Source of the DNA: Paenibacillus phocaeensis
GTDB lineage: Bacteria > Bacillota > Bacilli > Paenibacillales > Paenibacillaceae
Direction: 5' to 3'
NCBI RefSeq assembly: GCF_900021165.1
Contig: NZ_FCOQ01000039.1
Span: forward strand, 1-64,000
DNA length: 64,000 nucleotides
Below the pieces are notes generated by a model. The model searched no databases, was not told the origin of the DNA, and worked only from the letters and a program-made list of their open reading frames with translations. Numbering within the stretch: the first letter of the stretch is position 1; each line of letters opens with the position of its first letter. Below, piece after piece: positions 60,522 through 64,000 of the stretch. A program made the translations under genes and the position numbers.

Positions 60522-61370
60522 ATGAATCCGATCGTTTCGAAACAATGGCTGCTGGCTCGCCTGTATGAGCCGGATCTCGTCATCGTCGATTGCCGCTTCG
60601 AGCTGGGCCAGCCGGAGGCCGGGCGCGCGGCCTACGACGCCGCGCATATTCCCGGTGCCGTCTATCTCGATCTGGAACAGGATCTGTCGGCACCGGTCAC
60701 CACCCACGGCGGGCGCCACCCCTTGCCCGCCCCGGACGCGTTGGCCGCGCGCTTCGCTCGCGCCGGCATCGGCAACGCCACCAGGGTGGTCGCCTACGAC
60801 GACCAGGGAGGCTTAAACGCCTCCCGCCTATGGTGGCTGCTGCGCTGGCTGGGCCATGACGATGTCTGCGTCATGGACGAGGGATTCGCCGCCTGGCAGG
60901 CCGGCGGCTATCCCGTGACCGCCGAGCGGCGGACCGTCGTCCCCGCCGCTTTCACCCCCTCGCTCCGGCCGCAGCTGCTGGCCGGAGTCGAGGACATCCG
61001 CCGGGCGCTGGGCGATCCCGGCGTCCTGCTGGTGGACTCGCGCGCCGCGGATCGCTACGCCGGAGTGCAGGAGCCGCTCGACGTCAAGGCCGGCCACATC
61101 CCCGGGGCGATCAACCGGTTCTGGAAGCAGGTGCTGGACGACAGCGGCTCCTGGAAGAGCGAGGGCGAGCTGCACAAGCAACTGGCGCCGGTCATCGCCG
61201 CCCTGGACGAAGGCCGCGAGGCCATCGTCTATTGCGGCTCCGGCGTGAGCGCTTGCCCGAACGTGCTCGCCCTCTACCGCCTCGGCTACCCGCAGGTCAA
61301 GCTGTACGCCGGCAGTTGGAGCGACTGGATTAGCTATGAGGACAATCCGATCGCGACGAGGGACGAGTAA
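60522..61370 (+). CDS. Sulfurtransferase, two rhodanese domains
   Basis: A 282-residue tandem-rhodanese protein. The inactive N-terminal domain ends in MDEGFAAWQAGGYPV; the C-terminal domain carries the active loop YCGSGVSAC with Cys238. The CGSGV form is typical of 3-mercaptopyruvate sulfurtransferases, while thiosulfate sulfurtransferases usually have CRKGV. The base composition is noticeably GC-rich compared with neighbours. The ATG at 60522 follows GGAGG with an 8-nt spacer. It stands alone. Confidence 0.88.
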   Translation: MNPIVSKQWLLARLYEPDLVIVDCRFELGQPEAGRAAYDAAHIPGAVYLDLEQDLSAPVTTHGGRHPLPAPDALAARFARAGIGNATRVVAYDDQGGLNASRLWWLLRWLGHDDVCVMDEGFAAWQAGGYPVTAERRTVVPAAFTPSLRPQLLAGVEDIRRALGDPGVLLVDSRAADRYAGVQEPLDVKAGHIPGAINRFWKQVLDDSGSWKSEGELHKQLAPVIAALDEGREAIVYCGSGVSACPNVLALYRLGYPQVKLYAGSWSDWISYEDNPIATRDE

Positions 61371-61492
61371 GAGCCGAGAGACCGCGTCGGACGCGGGTGT
61401 TGGGGGCTGTGACAGGTAGTGAGCAAATGACCTGTTGCAGCCTTCTTTGGGCTTTCCTGTCAACAGGGTTGACGGGGGATATAGAACACCGA

Positions 61493-63268
61493 TTACAAAT
61501 CCACCTCCACCATCGACTGCGCTGTCTCGGGAAAATCCGTAATCATCCCGTCGATCGGGTACTTGAGAACTTCCTTCATGTCCCGCCGGGTATTAACGGT
61601 CCAGACCCAGACTTCGCGCCCATCGGCGTGGGCCTTGTCAACGAGGTAATCCGTTAGCATGACCTGCTCAATCGTGTAGAAGTCCACATCAAGCTTCGAC
61701 AAGTCCCCGAGTGCAAAAAACAAAATTCTCCCGATCTTGATCTCGGGAGCCAGCTCCCGGATTCGACCCAGCGCCTCCCCGTCGAAGGACTGCACCCTTA
61801 CCTCTTCCTCGGCCCCGGCCTCCTTGATGAGGCGAACGACTTCCTCGGCCAGCGCTTCGCTGGAGGAGCCGCTAGGCTTCAGGTCCAGCAGCAGCTTGAT
61901 TCGCCCTTGCGCTTCGGCAAGCGTGCTGGCTAACGAAGGAATGTGGATCGGATAACCGTTCTCGTCGATGCCGATGGACATTTGCTGCACATCCGCAAAG
62001 TTCATATCGGCAATCCGCTTCCGCACCCCTGTCATCCGTCTCAGATCGGAATCGTGGTTTAACACCGCCACGCCGTCCTTGGTCATCTGGACGTCCACCT
62101 CGGCGACCTGAATGCCTTTATCCATTGCCGCAATCAGGGCGGGCAGTGAATTCTCCGGCGCATTTGACGTATCTCCGCGATGCGCCGCGATCTGTACGTT
62201 CCATTTGGCGTAGACCAGACTCTCATTCGCCCGCAAACCGATGAGCACCGCCAGGGTAATGTATATGGCCGCGCCCAGGACGTAGGCGCTCCTCTTCCAC
62301 TTCAGCCCTTTCCACCAGGCGACGATATGGTTTTCCAAACGGCCCAAGCTGCTAGGGCTCACATGAAGCTGATCCCTTGCCCGAATCCATCTGAAGCGGC
62401 CAAACGCATAGTATAACCTCGTCAGCACGAACAGGTTGATCGGCAGCAGCAGAAGTTCCAGCAAATAGGCCAGTACGGTAGAGAACGTCAGCGAATAATG
62501 CTGGGTCACGAGCGCTAACACATCCAGGTCCAGCCAAGCGGGGATGCGCCCGAGTGCAGATACCGCAGCAGAGGTTATCCCGAGGATCACACCGTTAAAC
62601 AGAAGCAGCGATCCAAACAGCCGCCAACGCCGGCCTTGCGTCAGAGCATGGCTCTGACGCACCGCCTGCCGCAGATTCATATCCTCCAGCACGATGCAAT
62701 GCAGGACGAAAATCCACCGGAGCGCAGTATACAGCAGCCCGGCAATCAGCACAAGGTAAGCGGCGGTCATGGTAAAGGAAGCATCCAGCACTTGATTATT
62801 CAAGAAGATCGGCACGTTAAACAACGCGTAAAAGGAAGCCGACAGAGGGGAATCCACAAACGGAATCAGAAGCAGAAGCAACAGCAGCAGTTGGAATACG
62901 CCAAACCCAAACAGTTTGGGCATCTTGCGCAGCACGGTCAGCACCGCGTCCGAGATGGCGATGGATTTGCCGAAGAACCGCTGCTGAATAAGCACGATCA
63001 GCACGAGCAATTCGATCAGCATCGTGAAGGAAGCGACAAGCCCGATGAGAATCAATCCTGCCATGCCTTTATAGCTTAGACCGATCCGGTAAACTTCCCC
63101 GTTGAGCAGGGAGCCGGAACCGACCACCCGAAGAACCCGGTTGAACAAGAGCGTGGTGACCGGAAGGATAACGACGCTCGTGAGCAGCATATACAGAAGT
63201 TGAAACAACAACAGCTTGGCGGAATATTTGCGGAAGTCGCGGATGCTTCTGCCGATCAACTTGAGCAT
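61493..63268 (-). CDS. Membrane glycerophosphodiester phosphodiesterase
   Basis: A 591-residue protein. Residues 1-345 hold an N-terminal membrane domain of about eight hydrophobic segments (GPDPase_memb type). Residues 355-591 form a GDPD TIM barrel with His362 (AAHRGDTSNAPENS), EVDVQMTKDGVAVLNHD and KLLLDLKP. It hydrolyses glycerophosphodiesters, possibly lipid- or teichoic-acid-derived, on the extracellular side; orientation is inferred. The ATG at 63268 begins MLKLIGRSIR, 20 bp after the HxlR stop. Confidence 0.9.
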   Translation of the reverse strand: MLKLIGRSIRDFRKYSAKLLLFQLLYMLLTSVVILPVTTLLFNRVLRVVGSGSLLNGEVYRIGLSYKGMAGLILIGLVASFTMLIELLVLIVLIQQRFFGKSIAISDAVLTVLRKMPKLFGFGVFQLLLLLLLLIPFVDSPLSASFYALFNVPIFLNNQVLDASFTMTAAYLVLIAGLLYTALRWIFVLHCIVLEDMNLRQAVRQSHALTQGRRWRLFGSLLLFNGVILGITSAAVSALGRIPAWLDLDVLALVTQHYSLTFSTVLAYLLELLLLPINLFVLTRLYYAFGRFRWIRARDQLHVSPSSLGRLENHIVAWWKGLKWKRSAYVLGAAIYITLAVLIGLRANESLVYAKWNVQIAAHRGDTSNAPENSLPALIAAMDKGIQVAEVDVQMTKDGVAVLNHDSDLRRMTGVRKRIADMNFADVQQMSIGIDENGYPIHIPSLASTLAEAQGRIKLLLDLKPSGSSSEALAEEVVRLIKEAGAEEEVRVQSFDGEALGRIRELAPEIKIGRILFFALGDLSKLDVDFYTIEQVMLTDYLVDKAHADGREVWVWTVNTRRDMKEVLKYPIDGMITDFPETAQSMVEVDL

Positions 63269-63288
63269 GGACCCCCGCCCCCAGCCCG

Positions 63289-63633
63289 TCAGGTCCACCG
63301 CGCAGCCCAAACTTTCATTTCATGGCAAATGACGTGCAGGTCCATGCCCTTCGGCGTGAGCGAATATTCGACCGTCACGGGAACGGTGGGGTATACCGTC
63401 CGCTCCAGCACTCCTTTCTCCTCCAGATGGCGCAGCGTGCTGGTCAACGCGCGTGGACTCACCTGCGGAATGCGGCGCTGCAGCTCCCCGAAACGAAGCG
63501 TGCCGCCAAACAATTCGCGGATGACGAGGAACGCCCATTTCCCCCCGAGCACGTCCAGTGTTTTTTCAATGTTGCATTCGATATGCTCCGGCGTTTTCGG
63601 AATATAATTGCTTGCTTTGCGTACGGTGGTCAT
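63289..63633 (-). CDS. HxlR-family transcriptional regulator
   Basis: A 114-residue winged-helix protein. The family pattern is CNIEKTLDVLGGKWAFLVIRELFGGTLRFGELQRRIPQVS (given in part: LDVLGGKWAFLVIREL), then LTSTLRHLEEKGVLERTVYP and VEYSLTPKG. The ATG at 63633 follows GGGAGG with an 8-nt spacer. It is divergent from the aldo/keto reductase gene, a common HxlR arrangement controlling redox or electrophile-response genes. It may also be cotranscribed with the phosphodiesterase gene. Confidence 0.88.
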   Translation of the reverse strand: MTTVRKASNYIPKTPEHIECNIEKTLDVLGGKWAFLVIRELFGGTLRFGELQRRIPQVSPRALTSTLRHLEEKGVLERTVYPTVPVTVEYSLTPKGMDLHVICHEMKVWAARWT

Positions 63634-63795
63634 CCCTTTAACCTCCCAATTGGATGCAGCTATTACAGCTATATTATGTATAGTAAGTATCATCGATATA
63701 ATTAAGTGAAGGAGTTTTCACTTCTTTAAATTGTATATGAACTTTAATAAAATGAAAATGGTTACAACCCAAAAAGATCAGGAGGATGAGGACAC
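63634..63795. promoter_or_regulatory. Divergent promoter region between HxlR and aldo/keto reductase genes
   Basis: An AT-rich 162-bp gap. A TATAAT -10 candidate lies at 63697-63702 on the plus strand but without a good -35. ATATTATGTATAGTAAGTAT near 63671-63690 contains imperfect dyads and is a plausible HxlR site. A GTGAA/TTCAC hairpin lies at 63706-63721. Confidence 0.45.
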
Positions 63796-64000
63796 ATGGA
63801 ATATAGAAGACTGGGCGGAAGCGGTCTCAAAGTGAGCGAAATTAGCTTGGGCAGCTGGCTGACCTACGGCGGGTACGTCGAGCGCGAAAATGCCGAGAAG
63901 TCGATCAAAACGGCTTACGATTTGGGCATCAATTTCTTCGACACCGCCAACGTATACGAAAAAGGCGCAGCCGAAGAGCTCGTAGGCAAAGCGCTTAAGG
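63796..64000 (+). CDS. Aldo/keto reductase, N-terminal part
   Basis: Only the first ~68 residues are in the window. MEYRRLGGSGLKVSEISLGSW and AYDLGINFFDTANVYEKGAAEE are the first strand and the catalytic Asp/Tyr region (DTANVY) of aldo/keto reductases, most like the YccK/YghZ potassium-channel-beta type. The ATG at 63796 follows AGGAGG. It is probably controlled by the divergent HxlR regulator. The right end is cut by the window edge. Confidence 0.9.
   Translation, partial: MEYRRLGGSGLKVSEISLGSWLTYGGYVERENAEKSIKTAYDLGINFFDTANVYEKGAAEELVGKALK

Noticed and set aside
1..64000. Insertion sequences, prophage, integrative element or toxin-antitoxin/defence locus
   Set aside because: No transposase, integrase, recombinase, phage structural, nuclease-based defence or toxin gene was recognised. 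Gene content is core metabolism, transport and regulation.

Overview
The window comes from a Gram-positive, spore-forming Bacillota genome of moderately high GC, most likely Paenibacillaceae (Paenibacillus-like). The evidence is the Bacillus-order purEKBCSQLFMNHD cluster under PurR boxes plus a guanine riboswitch, a FapR operator before fabH, GlnK/GlnL and YesM/YesN two-component systems, YerB/YerC/DgkB homologues, strong AGGAGG ribosome sites with many GTG/TTG starts, and long AT-spaced intergenic repeats. I saw no rRNA, tRNA, CRISPR array, transposase or phage gene.

Layout. 1-4.1 kb (minus): rlmD (cut by the left edge), a 7-copy repeat array, dgkB, a CbiX-type chelatase homologue and yerC. 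4.4-9.1 kb: a basic spore-type protein, corA, a PiT phosphate transporter with its DUF47 partner, and the YerB-like lipoprotein. 9.2-13.7 kb: DoxX protein, a second repeat locus, an extradiol-dioxygenase-like enzyme, an alpha/beta hydrolase, a small acidic protein and a DUF1129 membrane protein. 13.8-17.4 kb: a five-gene operon of two ABC exporters with a YtrA-type GntR regulator in the middle. 18.2-19.8 kb: ilvA and a small protein. 19.9-34.6 kb: the complete IMP-synthesis operon, purE to purD. 34.7-40.2 kb: glnQHMP-type glutamine importer followed by the glnK/glnL sensor pair. 41.2-46.4 kb: universal stress protein, DUF1294 protein, topB, fabH and small proteins. 46.5-59.0 kb: a catabolic island made of YesM/YesN, a sugar ABC importer, a 1034-residue cytoplasmic clan-A glycosidase, a D-serine dehydratase/D-threonine aldolase-type PLP enzyme, an M20 hydrolase and RidA. 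59.3-64 kb: an EamA transporter, a sulfurtransferase, a membrane glycerophosphodiesterase, and an HxlR regulator divergent from an aldo/keto reductase cut by the right edge.

The most unusual content is non-coding. (1) Four intergenic elements are each exactly 183 bp, with two direct arms 50 bp apart followed by two inverted arms 50 bp apart. Three carry TAACGGAAC ends and one carries TAACGCTTG ends with the matching change in all four arms. Two of the four lie inside the pur operon. (2) A separate family has AT-rich cores every 52 bp in a fixed order. It forms a 7-unit higher-order array beside dgkB and a duplicated block after the DoxX gene. The purine operon shows stacked control (PurR boxes, sigma-A promoter, guanine aptamer, two terminator-like stems and a terminator before purD). 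The glycosidase island pairs a predicted D-amino-acid lyase with RidA and an M20 hydrolase, which suggests breakdown of an amino-acid-bearing saccharide; this is inference.
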